In this document: positions 8,579 through 16,325 of the stretch, piece by piece
Position numbering within the stretch: the stretch's first letter is position 1
How the letters are laid out: each line of letters begins with the position of its first letter
NCBI GenBank assembly: GCA_016201045.1
Contig: JACQDM010000008.1
Location: forward strand, 744,001 to 808,000
Reading direction: 5' to 3'
Length of the DNA: 64,000 nucleotides
Source: Afipia sp.
GTDB lineage: Bacteria > Pseudomonadota > Alphaproteobacteria > Rhizobiales > Xanthobacteraceae
Notes under the pieces: generated by a model
What the model was told of the DNA's origin: nothing
What the model saw: only the letters and a program-made list of their open reading frames with translations
Databases searched by the model: none
Program-made: the position numbers and the translations under genes

Positions 8579-9457
8579 ATGTTCGATATTCCCCTTCAGG
8601 TTCTGTACGGCCAGCTGACGATCGGTCTCGTCAACGGTTGCTTCTACGCGATGCTCAGTCTCGGCCTTGCGCTGATCTTCGGGTTGTTGAACATCATCAA
8701 CTTTGCGCATGGCGCGCTCTACATGCTGGGAGCCTTCGGCGTCTACCTCGGTATGCAGAAACTTGGCGTGAATTACTGGTGGTCGCTTCTTTTCGTGCCT
8801 GTCGTCGTCGGCGCGTTCGGTGCATTCATCGAACGGTTTCTTCTGCGACGTCTCAGCGGCCTCGATCACCTTTATGGGCTGTTGTTCACATTTGGCCTCG
8901 CGCTCGCGCTTGAGGGAATTTTTCGAGATATCTACGGCTCCGCCGGTTTGCCGTATCCGACGCCGCCGGAACTGCGCGGCCTCGTCGATCTCGGCTTCAT
9001 GCGCCTGCCGCTCTATCGAATTTGGATTGTCGGTGTTTCGCTGTTCATGTGTGTCGCGATCTGGTTTCTGATCGAGCGCACGCACCTGGGATCGTATCTC
9101 CGTGCGGGCACGGAGAACTCCAGAACCGTTCAGGCGCTCGGCATCAACGTGCCGCTGATGATCACGCTGGTTTATGCGCTCGGTGCTGCGCTCGCGGCGT
9201 TTGCAGGCGTGCTCGCCGCACCGATCTATCAGGTGCAGCCTCTGATGGGATCGAACATCCTGATCGTGACGTTCGCGGTCGTCGTCATCGGTGGTCTCGG
9301 CTCGACTGCCGGCGCGATTGCAACCGGCCTTGCGCTCGGCGTCATCGAGGGACTTTCCAAAGTCATCTATCCTGAAATCTCATCGACGATTGTCTTCATC
9401 GTGATGGCTTTCGTTTTGCTTCTGCGTCCAGCAGGGTTGTTCGGGCGCGAAGCATGA
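8579..9457 (+). CDS. Liv-type ABC transporter permease (LivH-like)
   Basis: This 292-aa inner-membrane permease of the branched-chain amino-acid type has about eight hydrophobic helices. The family motif LGLALIFGLLNIINFAHGALYMLGAF is recognisable in the first 60 residues, and GGLGSTAGAIATGLALG near the C-terminus is the coupling-loop region. The ATG at 8579 (MFDIPLQVLYGQ) lies 7 bases after the LivF stop. The longer frame from 8522 would run inside the ATPase gene, and its extra residues do not match the family. It pairs with the LivM-like permease that overlaps its stop. Confidence 0.9.
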   Translation: MFDIPLQVLYGQLTIGLVNGCFYAMLSLGLALIFGLLNIINFAHGALYMLGAFGVYLGMQKLGVNYWWSLLFVPVVVGAFGAFIERFLLRRLSGLDHLYGLLFTFGLALALEGIFRDIYGSAGLPYPTPPELRGLVDLGFMRLPLYRIWIVGVSLFMCVAIWFLIERTHLGSYLRAGTENSRTVQALGINVPLMITLVYALGAALAAFAGVLAAPIYQVQPLMGSNILIVTFAVVVIGGLGSTAGAIATGLALGVIEGLSKVIYPEISSTIVFIVMAFVLLLRPAGLFGREA

Positions 9458-10452
9458 CAAAAAATTTCAAGACATCGACGCTGTTACTCCTCGGATTGGC
9501 GATTGTCGGCCTGATCCTTCCGTTGATCGGCCTCTACGCGCAATTTCTGATGAAATGCGTCGCGCTTGCGCTGTTTGCGGTCGCATTCAATTTCTTCACC
9601 GGCAATGTGGGGCTGCTTTCGATTGGGCACGCGGCATTTTTCGGAATGGGCGCGTATGCGGCGGGCTATGTGACGAAAGAATGGGGGTTCACGCCGGAGC
9701 TGGCCTTGATCGTCAGTCTTATCGTGGGCGGCGTGCTGGGCATCATCATGGGCGGCATGGCGATCCGCCGGCAGGGCATCTATTTCGCGATGATCACGCT
9801 GGCCTTGGCGCAGATGGTCTACTTCTTCTGCGTACAGGCGCCGTTCACCGGGGCGGAAGATGGATTGCAGCGTATCCCGCGCCGCGCGCTGCTCGGCTTC
9901 ATCAATCTGTCCGATGACCGCACGATGTATGTTTTCGTTCTCGTGCTTCTGGTTGCAGCGGTCTGGGGTTTTCAGCGGCTGATGGAAGCGCCATTCGGCC
10001 AGGTGCTGCTCGCGATCAGGGACAACGAAGCCCGAGCGACTTCGCTGGGCTACGATGTGCAGGCTTATAAATTGTCTGCTTTTACGATGTCTGCAGCTAT
10101 TGCGGGATTGGCCGGTGGAATTCGGGCGCTGACGCTCGGCTTTGTCGGCTTGCCCGATGCGCATTGGACGCAATCGGGTCACGTCATCCTGATGTGTCTG
10201 CTGGGAGGTCTTGGCACTCCGCTCGGGCCGATAGTCGGTGCCATCCTGATCGTGACGCTGGAAAGCAAACTTTCGAGCCTCGGCGTCGTCGAATTCGGCA
10301 ACATTGCGGTTGATCTATCGAGCAAAGTGCCGATCATTATCGGCGTCATCTTCATGGTCTGCGTGCTGATGTTCCGCCGCGGGATCGTCGGTGAGATCGC
10401 GGCAGGATTCGTCTCACTCAGGGACCGGCGCGCAAATGCGAAGGGAAGCTGA
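9454..10452 (+). CDS. Liv-type ABC transporter permease (LivM-like)
   Basis: This 332-aa polytopic permease starts within the stop of the LivH-like gene (ATGA). Typical LivM features are FNFFTGNVGLLSIGHAAFFGM near residue 46, the cytoplasmic coupling segment QVLLAIRDNEARATSLGY near residue 185, and GGLGTPLGPIVGA near residue 250. Ten or so hydrophobic segments are visible. Together with the LivH-like permease it forms the membrane channel fed by the binding protein at 5694-6905. Confidence 0.9.
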   Translation: MTKNFKTSTLLLLGLAIVGLILPLIGLYAQFLMKCVALALFAVAFNFFTGNVGLLSIGHAAFFGMGAYAAGYVTKEWGFTPELALIVSLIVGGVLGIIMGGMAIRRQGIYFAMITLALAQMVYFFCVQAPFTGAEDGLQRIPRRALLGFINLSDDRTMYVFVLVLLVAAVWGFQRLMEAPFGQVLLAIRDNEARATSLGYDVQAYKLSAFTMSAAIAGLAGGIRALTLGFVGLPDAHWTQSGHVILMCLLGGLGTPLGPIVGAILIVTLESKLSSLGVVEFGNIAVDLSSKVPIIIGVIFMVCVLMFRRGIVGEIAAGFVSLRDRRANAKGS

Positions 10453-10453
10453 C

Positions 10454-11227
10454 GTGTCCGATATTCAGTTTAAAATCGCGGATCGAATTGCGGTGGTAAC
10501 GCTCAATCGCCCGTCGCAGCGCAATTCCGTTACGCTGGCAATGTGGCGGGAGATTGCGTCGATTTTCAGAAAGCTGGCGCTGGATCGCGAAATCCGTTCG
10601 ATCATCCTGACTGGTGCGGGCGGAAATTTCAGTGTCGGCGCGGATGCGTCCGAATTCGGCGAGGTTCGCTCGGATTTGAAGCAAAGCAAGGATTATGAGG
10701 TCGCGGTGGATGCAGCGTCCGACGCCATCGCCAGCGCACCGCAGCCGGTGATCGCGGTTCTTGATGGATATTGCCTCGGCGGCGGATGTCATCTGTCGAT
10801 GGCATGCGATTTTCGTTATGCGCAGTCGGATGCCGAAATCGGCATTCCGGCGGCGAAGCTGTCGATCGTCTACGGCGTCCGCAGCACCCAGCGCCTCTAT
10901 GCGCTTGTCGGTCTGACCAATGCAAAACGGATTCTCTATTCTGCCGAACGGTTCAGCGCGTCGGACGCGCGAACGATGGGACTCGTCGATCATGTTTCCC
11001 GTGATCCAATGAATGATGCGAAAGCGTTCGCGAAAGGCATGGCCGCCGTGGCGCCCCTTTCGATTCAGGGCGCGAAGCAAATCCTGACCGGACTGGCAAT
11101 GGGGCCGGGGCCGCTCGACGAAAACGCCGCCAACGAATTTATCGATCAGGTGTCCGACAGCGACGACTACAATGAAGGCCGCAGGGCGTTTGCCGAAAAG
11201 CGGCCGCCTGTGTTTCGCGGGAAATAA
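10454..11227 (+). CDS. Crotonase-fold (enoyl-CoA hydratase/isomerase family) protein lacking both hydratase glutamates
   Basis: This crotonase-superfamily protein of about 257 aa shows the oxyanion-hole segments NFSVGADASEF and GYCLGGGCHLSMACDFRYA, plus the family C-terminal region. In canonical enoyl-CoA hydratase the two catalytic glutamates lie in GGGCELA and FGQPE. Here the positions read GGGCHLS and IGIPA, that is His and Ala. A standard syn-hydration role is therefore unlikely; an isomerase, thioesterase, dehalogenase-like or ring-cleavage role is possible. The GTG at 10454 follows the LivM stop by one base with AGGGAAG five bases before it; an ATG at 10436 would overlap LivM. The reaction is not assignable. 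Confidence 0.85.
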   Translation: MSDIQFKIADRIAVVTLNRPSQRNSVTLAMWREIASIFRKLALDREIRSIILTGAGGNFSVGADASEFGEVRSDLKQSKDYEVAVDAASDAIASAPQPVIAVLDGYCLGGGCHLSMACDFRYAQSDAEIGIPAAKLSIVYGVRSTQRLYALVGLTNAKRILYSAERFSASDARTMGLVDHVSRDPMNDAKAFAKGMAAVAPLSIQGAKQILTGLAMGPGPLDENAANEFIDQVSDSDDYNEGRRAFAEKRPPVFRGK

Positions 11228-11229
11228 CG

Positions 11230-11988
11230 ATGATGAAAATGCATATTCTGTCCGGCGGCCGGCTTCGCATGAAGAAGAGCATCTATTATCCCGAGGCTGG
11301 CCGCGACGACGTGCTCGAACTGCCGATCTCCTGTGTGCTTCTTCGCCACGCGCAAGGCAATGTTCTGTTCGATACCGGCTGCCATCCCTCCATCGCCGAG
11401 AATCCGGAAGCGCGCTGGGGCGGACTTGCGAAATACATGACACCGATAATGCCGCCGGGCGAGAACGTGTTGACCGGGCTGCAGGCAGTCGGATTGTCGC
11501 CGGACGATGTCGATGTTGTGGTCTGTTCCCACTTCCACACCGATCATTGCGGCTGCAACGCATTCTTCAAGAAGTCGACGATCTTTGTGCACGCAAAAGA
11601 ACTGGAAGTCGCGCAGAAGGCGGATGCGAACGGATATTTCGCCTCCGACTGGAAGAACGATATCCCACTCACGCTTGTCAATCAGGAGCAGGATCTTTTT
11701 GGAGACGACAGGATCAATCTCGTGGAACTACCGGGACACACGCCCGGCACGATGGGCGCGCTGGTGAAGCTCGACCGCAGCGGCGAGTTTCTGCTGACAT
11801 CGGATGCCGTCAACGTGCGCGCCAATCTCGACAACGATCACGCGCCGCTCAATACGTGGAACGCCGATCTGTGCCGCAAGTCGTTTGCCAAGGTGCGCGA
11901 GATTGAAAAATCCGGCGCGACCGTCATTTGCAGCCACGACGAGGCCGAGTGGAAAACCCTCCGCAAGGGCACGGATGCCTACGACTAA
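11230..11988 (+). CDS. Metallo-beta-lactamase-fold hydrolase, N-acyl homoserine lactonase-like
   Basis: This 252-aa metallo-hydrolase has a complete dinuclear metal site: SHFHTDHCG (HxHxDH) near residue 98, the His in ELPGHTPG, the Asp in LLTSDAV and the His in ICSHDEAEW. The overall pattern, with the N-terminal LLRHAQGNVLFDTGCHP, resembles the AiiA/AttM lactonase branch. Within this operon, between a crotonase-like protein and an SDR, a catabolic lactone or cyclic thioester/imide hydrolysis seems more likely than quorum quenching, but that is inference. It starts two bases after the previous stop and is evidently cotranscribed. Confidence 0.87.
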   Translation: MMKMHILSGGRLRMKKSIYYPEAGRDDVLELPISCVLLRHAQGNVLFDTGCHPSIAENPEARWGGLAKYMTPIMPPGENVLTGLQAVGLSPDDVDVVVCSHFHTDHCGCNAFFKKSTIFVHAKELEVAQKADANGYFASDWKNDIPLTLVNQEQDLFGDDRINLVELPGHTPGTMGALVKLDRSGEFLLTSDAVNVRANLDNDHAPLNTWNADLCRKSFAKVREIEKSGATVICSHDEAEWKTLRKGTDAYD

Positions 11989-12035
11989 CAAGTTCATGCT
12001 CTCAACCGAAAACATAAATCACTGAGGACTTAACG

Positions 12036-12788
12036 ATGGACATGGTTCTGAAGGGCAAGGTGGCTCTGGTCACAGGCGCTGGCCGCGACGTTGGCCGCGA
12101 TATCGCGCTTAGTCTCGCGGCGGAAGGCGCTTCGGTCGCCGTCAACTATAACGGCTCGAAGGAAAAGGCCGCCGCCGTCGTCGCTTCCATTGAAAGGGCC
12201 GGTGGCAAGGCCATTGCGTACAAGGCGGACGTAGCGAACTTCGACGAAGTGAAAGCGATGGTTGCGAAGATCGTCTCCGATTTCGGCGGGCTCAACATCG
12301 TCGTCAATAATGCGGGCGTCGCGCTGCGCAACCGCTTCGTCGATACAACACCTGAAGAATGGAAGAAACAGATCGATGTCTGTCTCTATGGCGCGATCCA
12401 CGTCTGCAAGGCGGCGGCTCCGCATCTGGAGAAGGCGGAAGACGGCCGCATCATCGCGTTGGTCGGTGACTCGTCGCGCGTAGGTGAATCCGGGTTGGCC
12501 ATCGTCGCGGCGGCACGCGGCGGCGTAATTGCGCTGGTAAAGTCACTCGCGCGTGAACTCGGCCGCTTCGGCACGACGGCAAATACCATTTCGCTGGGAT
12601 TGATCGAAACGCCGCACGACCTTGAATGGGTCAATGCCAATCGCGACAAGTTGACCAAGCTCTATCCGCTTCGCCGTCTTGGCTTCCCGGCCGACATCGC
12701 GCCGATGGTGACTCTGCTCGCATCCAAGCATGGCGGCTGGATCACGGGCCAGACCATCAGCATCAGCGGCGGCTTCAGCATGGTGTAA
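12036..12788 (+). CDS. Short-chain dehydrogenase/reductase family protein lacking the catalytic Tyr and Lys
   Basis: This 250-aa SDR has an N-terminal Rossmann motif (ALVTGAGRDVGRDIA) and VNNAGVALRNRF, so NAD(P) binding looks intact. In FabG-like SDRs the active site is YxxxK, in the context NYAAAKAGLIGFSKSLARE. Here the aligned stretch is IVAAARGGVIALVKSLARE, so Tyr is Val and Lys is Arg. The Ser of the catalytic set is present in GDSSRVG. The protein is probably not a classical alcohol/ketone oxidoreductase; a binding, structural or altered catalytic role is possible. The start has no strong alternative. It is in operon with the hydrolase upstream and the CoA ligase 21 bases downstream. Confidence 0.87.
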   Translation: MDMVLKGKVALVTGAGRDVGRDIALSLAAEGASVAVNYNGSKEKAAAVVASIERAGGKAIAYKADVANFDEVKAMVAKIVSDFGGLNIVVNNAGVALRNRFVDTTPEEWKKQIDVCLYGAIHVCKAAAPHLEKAEDGRIIALVGDSSRVGESGLAIVAAARGGVIALVKSLARELGRFGTTANTISLGLIETPHDLEWVNANRDKLTKLYPLRRLGFPADIAPMVTLLASKHGGWITGQTISISGGFSMV

Positions 12789-12809
12789 CGCGGGCGCGAG
12801 GATCGGAAC

Positions 12810-14363
12810 ATGATACAGACGGATTTGATTGCCTCCATTCCCGAATTGCTCCACCGCCATGCGAGGGAGCAAGGCTCGAAACTTGCCTATCGCGATGCTG
12901 CAGGTTCGGTCACTTATGACGATTTGGAATCGCGCACGGCCAATCTCGCAGGGCATCTCGTAGCGCAAGGCGTGGATGCCGGCGCGAAGGTCGCGATTTT
13001 TCTGCCAAGTTCGGTGCAATGGGTGGAAAGCTGCTATGCGGTGAATCGTGCGAACGCCGTCGCCGTTCCAATCAGCTACGAATCCACTGAATCAGAAATT
13101 CTCTACCGTCTTCAGGACGCGGGCTGCAGCGCCATCGTCACGACCGACGAGCGCGCGCCTGTCATTGCAAAGCTGAAGCAATCGGCGCCGAACCTGCGGC
13201 TCGTGATTCTTACCGATCGCGGAACGTCACAAGGCGAGGGATTGCGATATACGGATCTTGCCGGAATCCCGGCAAAATCAGCGCCGCGCGATTCACTCGA
13301 TATCCACGCACCCGCTTTCATCATCTACACCTCCGGCACGACCGGCCGCGCCAAGGGTGTTCTTCTCTCCGTCCACAGCATGCTGTGGGTCACAGCCGCA
13401 TGTTGGGTTCCGATCGCCGGTCTGTCGAAACAGGACGCGGTGCTGTCGCCGCTTCCGTTGTTTCATTCCTACGCGCTTAATCTGTCCGTGCTCAGCATTC
13501 TTGCGACAGGCGCGAGCGAATACATCATGGAGAAATATTCGACGTCCGAGGCGGTACGCTTGCTTCAAACCGGCGAATTCACCGTCTTCCCCGGCGTGCC
13601 GACGATGTTTCACTTTCTCCTTGAGGCGACGAAAAAGGAATCAAATCTCGCATTCCCGAAGCTTCGCGTCAGCATTTCGGCAGGGGCGATCATGCCCGCA
13701 ACGCTCAACCGCGAATTCGAGTCGCGCTTCGGCGTGAAGTTGCTCGACGGTTACGGCATCACCGAAACGTCGACGATGGTAACGATGAACTGGCTTACGG
13801 GCATTCGCGTGATGGGATCATGCGGATTGGCGTTGCCGGGGCTTGCAGTGCGTATCGTCTCGCCTACGACAGGGGACGATGTCCTCATTGGTGAGGAGGG
13901 CGAACTGATCGTGCGGGGTCCTAACCTGATGGGCGGTTATCACAACAAGCCGCAGGAGACCGCGTCTGCGATCCGCAAGGGCTGGTATCATACGGGCGAT
14001 CTCGCGCGCAGCGACGAGAACGGATTCCTGACCATCACGGGACGGTTGAAGGAACTGATTATCCGCGGCGGGCAGAACATCGCACCCGGCGAAATCGAAG
14101 AAGTCGTCAACGCGATGGAGCAGGTGGTGGATTGCGCGGTCGTCGGCATTCCACACGAGCATCTTGGCGAGGTGCCGGCCATCTTCATCGTGCCGCGCGA
14201 AGGCAAACCGGCCGTGCCGGAGGATGTCGTCGCGTTCTGCAGCGAGCGGCTGTCATCCTACAAAGTGCCGCAATCCGTCCATTTCATTTCGGAGATTCCG
14301 CGAACCGGATCGGGTAAGATCATCCGCTTCAAGCTGCGCGAGATGCTGGTCGCGCCGAAGTGA
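12810..14363 (+). CDS. AMP-dependent acyl/aryl-CoA ligase
   Basis: This 517-aa adenylate-forming enzyme activates a carboxylic acid as acyl-AMP and then acyl-CoA. Visible motifs: P-loop-like IIYTSGTTGRAKGV near residue 170, the A5 region DGYGITETS near 313, the hinge region YHTGDLARSDENGF near 391 with GRLKELIIRGGQNI, and the C-terminal catalytic lysine in PRTGSGKIIRFKLRE. All key residues are present. A GAGGATCGG ribosome site precedes the ATG. It is the last gene of the long operon starting at 7064 and presumably activates the compound imported by the Liv system. Substrate unknown. Confidence 0.92.
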   Translation: MIQTDLIASIPELLHRHAREQGSKLAYRDAAGSVTYDDLESRTANLAGHLVAQGVDAGAKVAIFLPSSVQWVESCYAVNRANAVAVPISYESTESEILYRLQDAGCSAIVTTDERAPVIAKLKQSAPNLRLVILTDRGTSQGEGLRYTDLAGIPAKSAPRDSLDIHAPAFIIYTSGTTGRAKGVLLSVHSMLWVTAACWVPIAGLSKQDAVLSPLPLFHSYALNLSVLSILATGASEYIMEKYSTSEAVRLLQTGEFTVFPGVPTMFHFLLEATKKESNLAFPKLRVSISAGAIMPATLNREFESRFGVKLLDGYGITETSTMVTMNWLTGIRVMGSCGLALPGLAVRIVSPTTGDDVLIGEEGELIVRGPNLMGGYHNKPQETASAIRKGWYHTGDLARSDENGFLTITGRLKELIIRGGQNIAPGEIEEVVNAMEQVVDCAVVGIPHEHLGEVPAIFIVPREGKPAVPEDVVAFCSERLSSYKVPQSVHFISEIPRTGSGKIIRFKLREMLVAPK

Positions 14364-14388
14364 TTGTCGAGAACAGTTGCGCCGCCAA

Positions 14389-14625
14389 CTAGCTGCTGAG
14401 GCCGAGCGAGGTAGGTTTGGTCTCGGCAAGTAAATCGCTCGAACGCGCGATCCGTATCTTCGCTGGCACGGAAGCTGCGTTTACTCCAAATGACAGCAGT
14501 TTTTCATGCTGGCGAAGGCCGCGCCCGCCTTTGACGAGACCCAGGTCGCGAACGAGGGCGAGATGCCCGTCGCTCATTCTTATCAGACGAAGATCGGCAA
14601 ATAGGCGTTTGATCGTTTTCAGCAT
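14389..14625 (-). CDS. Small basic protein of unknown function
   Basis: This 78-aa protein begins MLKTIKRLFADLRLIRMSDGH. I do not recognise a family. The start at 14625 is supported by a strong ribosome site, GAGGTGA, seven bases upstream on the minus strand; a longer frame to 14658 would begin before it. The protein is rich in Arg, Lys and Leu and has no signal peptide or membrane segment. A 15-bp palindrome at 14637-14651 lies just upstream of its ribosome site. It is convergent with the CoA ligase gene. The support is the translation signal rather than homology. Confidence 0.5.
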   Translation of the reverse strand: MLKTIKRLFADLRLIRMSDGHLALVRDLGLVKGGRGLRQHEKLLSFGVNAASVPAKIRIARSSDLLAETKPTSLGLSS

Positions 14626-14636
14626 TCGCGCTTCAC

Positions 14637-14651
14637 CTCTGCAATGCAGAG
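14637..14651. promoter_or_regulatory. Perfect 15-bp palindrome upstream of the small minus-strand gene
   Basis: CTCTGCAATGCAGAG has 7-base arms and a single central base. On the minus strand its end abuts the GAGGTGA ribosome site of the gene ending at 14389. It could be a repressor operator or an mRNA hairpin sequestering the ribosome site. Confidence 0.35.
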
Positions 14652-14877
14652 AATGCATCGTCTCGCGATTCGGTCAAATCTTGACACTGCGCGAATCGAA
14701 TACGCGGGTTTCAACTCGGGAGATAAGTGAAAACACGAGGGCGGCAAGCGGGACCGCCGCGTGGGCGAAAAGAGCGGCGGCCCCTGTCGCCCAATTTGAA
14801 ATTGCGGCCGTGAGGCGCGCCTTGAACGACAATGTATCGGTAACATCACGCCGCGAGCGCGCAATCGAAGCCGCTCT

Positions 14878-15045
14878 TTAACCTAACCCGTCAACCTTAC
14901 CCGCACGCGCGGTAAGTCCGGCTTCGGTCACTTTCAACGCTTTCTCGTGCGAACGGACCGTGGCCGTCACACTATGTCCGTTTACAAGTTGACGTTTCGC
15001 GAACGCCTCGGCGCTGTAGCCCATTCCGAAAACAAACAGCTTCAC
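14878..15045 (-). pseudogene. Remnant of an NAD(P)-dependent epimerase/SDR (YeeZ-like) gene, N-terminal fragment
   Basis: From a GTG at 15045 a 55-codon frame reads KLFVFGMGYSAEAFAKRQL, then VTATVRSHEKAL, then a stop at 14878. This is the first beta-alpha-beta unit of an atypical extended SDR (GxGYSA nucleotide-binding loop). Full-length relatives are near 280-300 aa. The rest of the domain is not found in any frame of the following 220 bases, so it appears to be a truncated or decayed gene. It is divergent, by only 16 bases, from the DUF7662 gene. A short functional peptide cannot be excluded but is unlikely. Confidence 0.55.
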
Positions 15046-15061
15046 AATAAACCCTGTTCAA

Positions 15062-15394
15062 ATGTCCTGCAGCGACGTAGGTATCGCATATTATAGCGCC
15101 TGCTTCGTCCGGAGTATCGGCTTGGACAGTTACGACCCGCTTCGCGACTATCTATCGAAGCAGAATTTGACCGAACTCACTCTCAGATTAGAGGAGATCG
15201 AGGACATTCTCGGCTTCGCGCTTCCACGCGCCTCGCAGCGTGCTTCGTGGTGGGAGAAAGAACGAAATCCCGAAAACGCTCGGCCGCAACGCGATGCGAT
15301 CCGTGACGGCGGCTACGAAGCAACGCGCTTGCCTGACAACAAGGGTGTGCGGTTCCGAAAATTGACCGCGAAGAAGTTCATTCCCAAGCACTAG
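15062..15394 (+). CDS. DUF7662-like small protein
   Basis: This 110-aa protein has the pattern YDPLRDYLSKQ, then LRLEEIEDILGFALPRAS, then WWEKERN and a C-terminal GGYEATRL...GVRFRKL. This is how DUF7662 domain proteins look: small, often near mobile or defence-type genes, function unknown. An in-frame TTG at 15122, directly before the domain, could be the true start, because the first 20 residues do not belong to the domain. It ends one base before the convergent binding-protein gene. No partner gene suggests a function. Confidence 0.65.
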   Translation: MSCSDVGIAYYSACFVRSIGLDSYDPLRDYLSKQNLTELTLRLEEIEDILGFALPRASQRASWWEKERNPENARPQRDAIRDGGYEATRLPDNKGVRFRKLTAKKFIPKH

Positions 15395-15395
15395 C

Positions 15396-16190
15396 CTAAT
15401 TCGGGGTGGTGAAGCCTTTTTCCTCACGCAAGCGTCGCTGGACGTCGGAACATAGCAAATCGATCAGCGACTTCGCCGCCGCCGCGTTCAGGGCTTTCGC
15501 GGGAATTGTCGCCGCATACATCGATGACAGATCGAAACCTTTTGGCAATGCACCGACGAGCCGAAGGCCCGGAGTCGATACAATCTCGGTGGTTTGCGTA
15601 GCACCGATTGCGTTCTTCGCCGTAGATGCTGCAAGGTTCTTCATCGCCAACCGGCCTGCGGGAAATTCCCGGACCTTATCTTTCACCTTGTCGGCGATGT
15701 TCAACTCGGTCAGCACCTTTGCCAAATGAATGCCGGCTGTCGATGCCTTGGTATCGGGCAGAAATATTTCGTCTGCCGCCAGGAAGGCACTCCGCAACGA
15801 TTCCGAATTGTCGATGCGCGGCACTCGGTCGGTTATCCGCACGGCGACGGCCGTACTAACCAGACCGATGTTGCGGTAGTCGGCGGCTTGCAACAGTTTC
15901 TCCTTCGCGAGCTGATTGAGGACCGGCGTGGTCAGGACAACGAGATCGGCTGGCTCGCCGCTGCGCAATTTGTCCGCCATCGTGCCGACCGCACCGTATT
16001 GCCCGACAATGCTGAAGCCGGTCTCGACCTTGAACTTCGGCGCGAGTTCCTCGATCAGGCTTTGCGCAGCTCCGCCGCTCAGGATGTGAAGGGTTTGAGT
16101 TGAACTGTCCTGCGCGCGTGTGGGTACAGTGACAATAAGCACGACGGATGCAGCAACTATTCCCATGAGGCGGCAGATTATTTTTGTCAT
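15396..16190 (-). CDS. Extracellular solute-binding protein, ModA/molybdate-binding-like
   Basis: This 264-aa periplasmic binding protein of the SBP_bac_11 (ModA-like) type starts with signal peptide MTKIICRLMGIVAASVVLIV ending near TRAQ. The mature part shows LHILSGGAAQSLIEELAPKF and GQYGAVGTMADKL, equivalent to the oxyanion-binding region of ModA, and KASTAGIHLAKVL. The start at 16190 is chosen for the signal peptide. No permease or ATPase is adjacent, so it is an orphan. Many such orphans in this bacterial group bind unknown anions or organic acids, so the true ligand is open. A molybdate link to the hydroxylase in region 1 is tempting but unsupported. Confidence 0.8.
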   Translation of the reverse strand: MTKIICRLMGIVAASVVLIVTVPTRAQDSSTQTLHILSGGAAQSLIEELAPKFKVETGFSIVGQYGAVGTMADKLRSGEPADLVVLTTPVLNQLAKEKLLQAADYRNIGLVSTAVAVRITDRVPRIDNSESLRSAFLAADEIFLPDTKASTAGIHLAKVLTELNIADKVKDKVREFPAGRLAMKNLAASTAKNAIGATQTTEIVSTPGLRLVGALPKGFDLSSMYAATIPAKALNAAAAKSLIDLLCSDVQRRLREEKGFTTPN

Positions 16191-16325
16191 GTCCGACCCT
16201 GCGTCTTCTTTGGTGCAGCGCAAAAAACAAATCAGCGCAATTGTTGCCCGAAAGAATAAATGACCGCGCCGATCATGCAGGTATAAAGAATGCCAGTTCA
16301 AACAAGAAAATTCGGGAGAACAAGA

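Noticed and set aside
11230-11988. Quorum-quenching AHL lactonase as a firm assignment
   Set aside because: The fold and metal site fit, but the gene is embedded in a catabolic operon with no quorum-sensing genes nearby; only the superfamily level is supported.
14417-14881. 154-aa plus-strand frame between the CoA ligase and the SDR remnant
   Set aside because: It is mostly antisense to the 78-aa gene that has a strong ribosome site, it has no recognised domain, and its composition is Arg/Ser-rich.
15396-16190. A dedicated molybdate transporter supplying the Mo-hydroxylase
   Set aside because: Only a ModA-like binding protein is present, without ModB/ModC, and it is 11 kb from the hydroxylase; the link is not supported.
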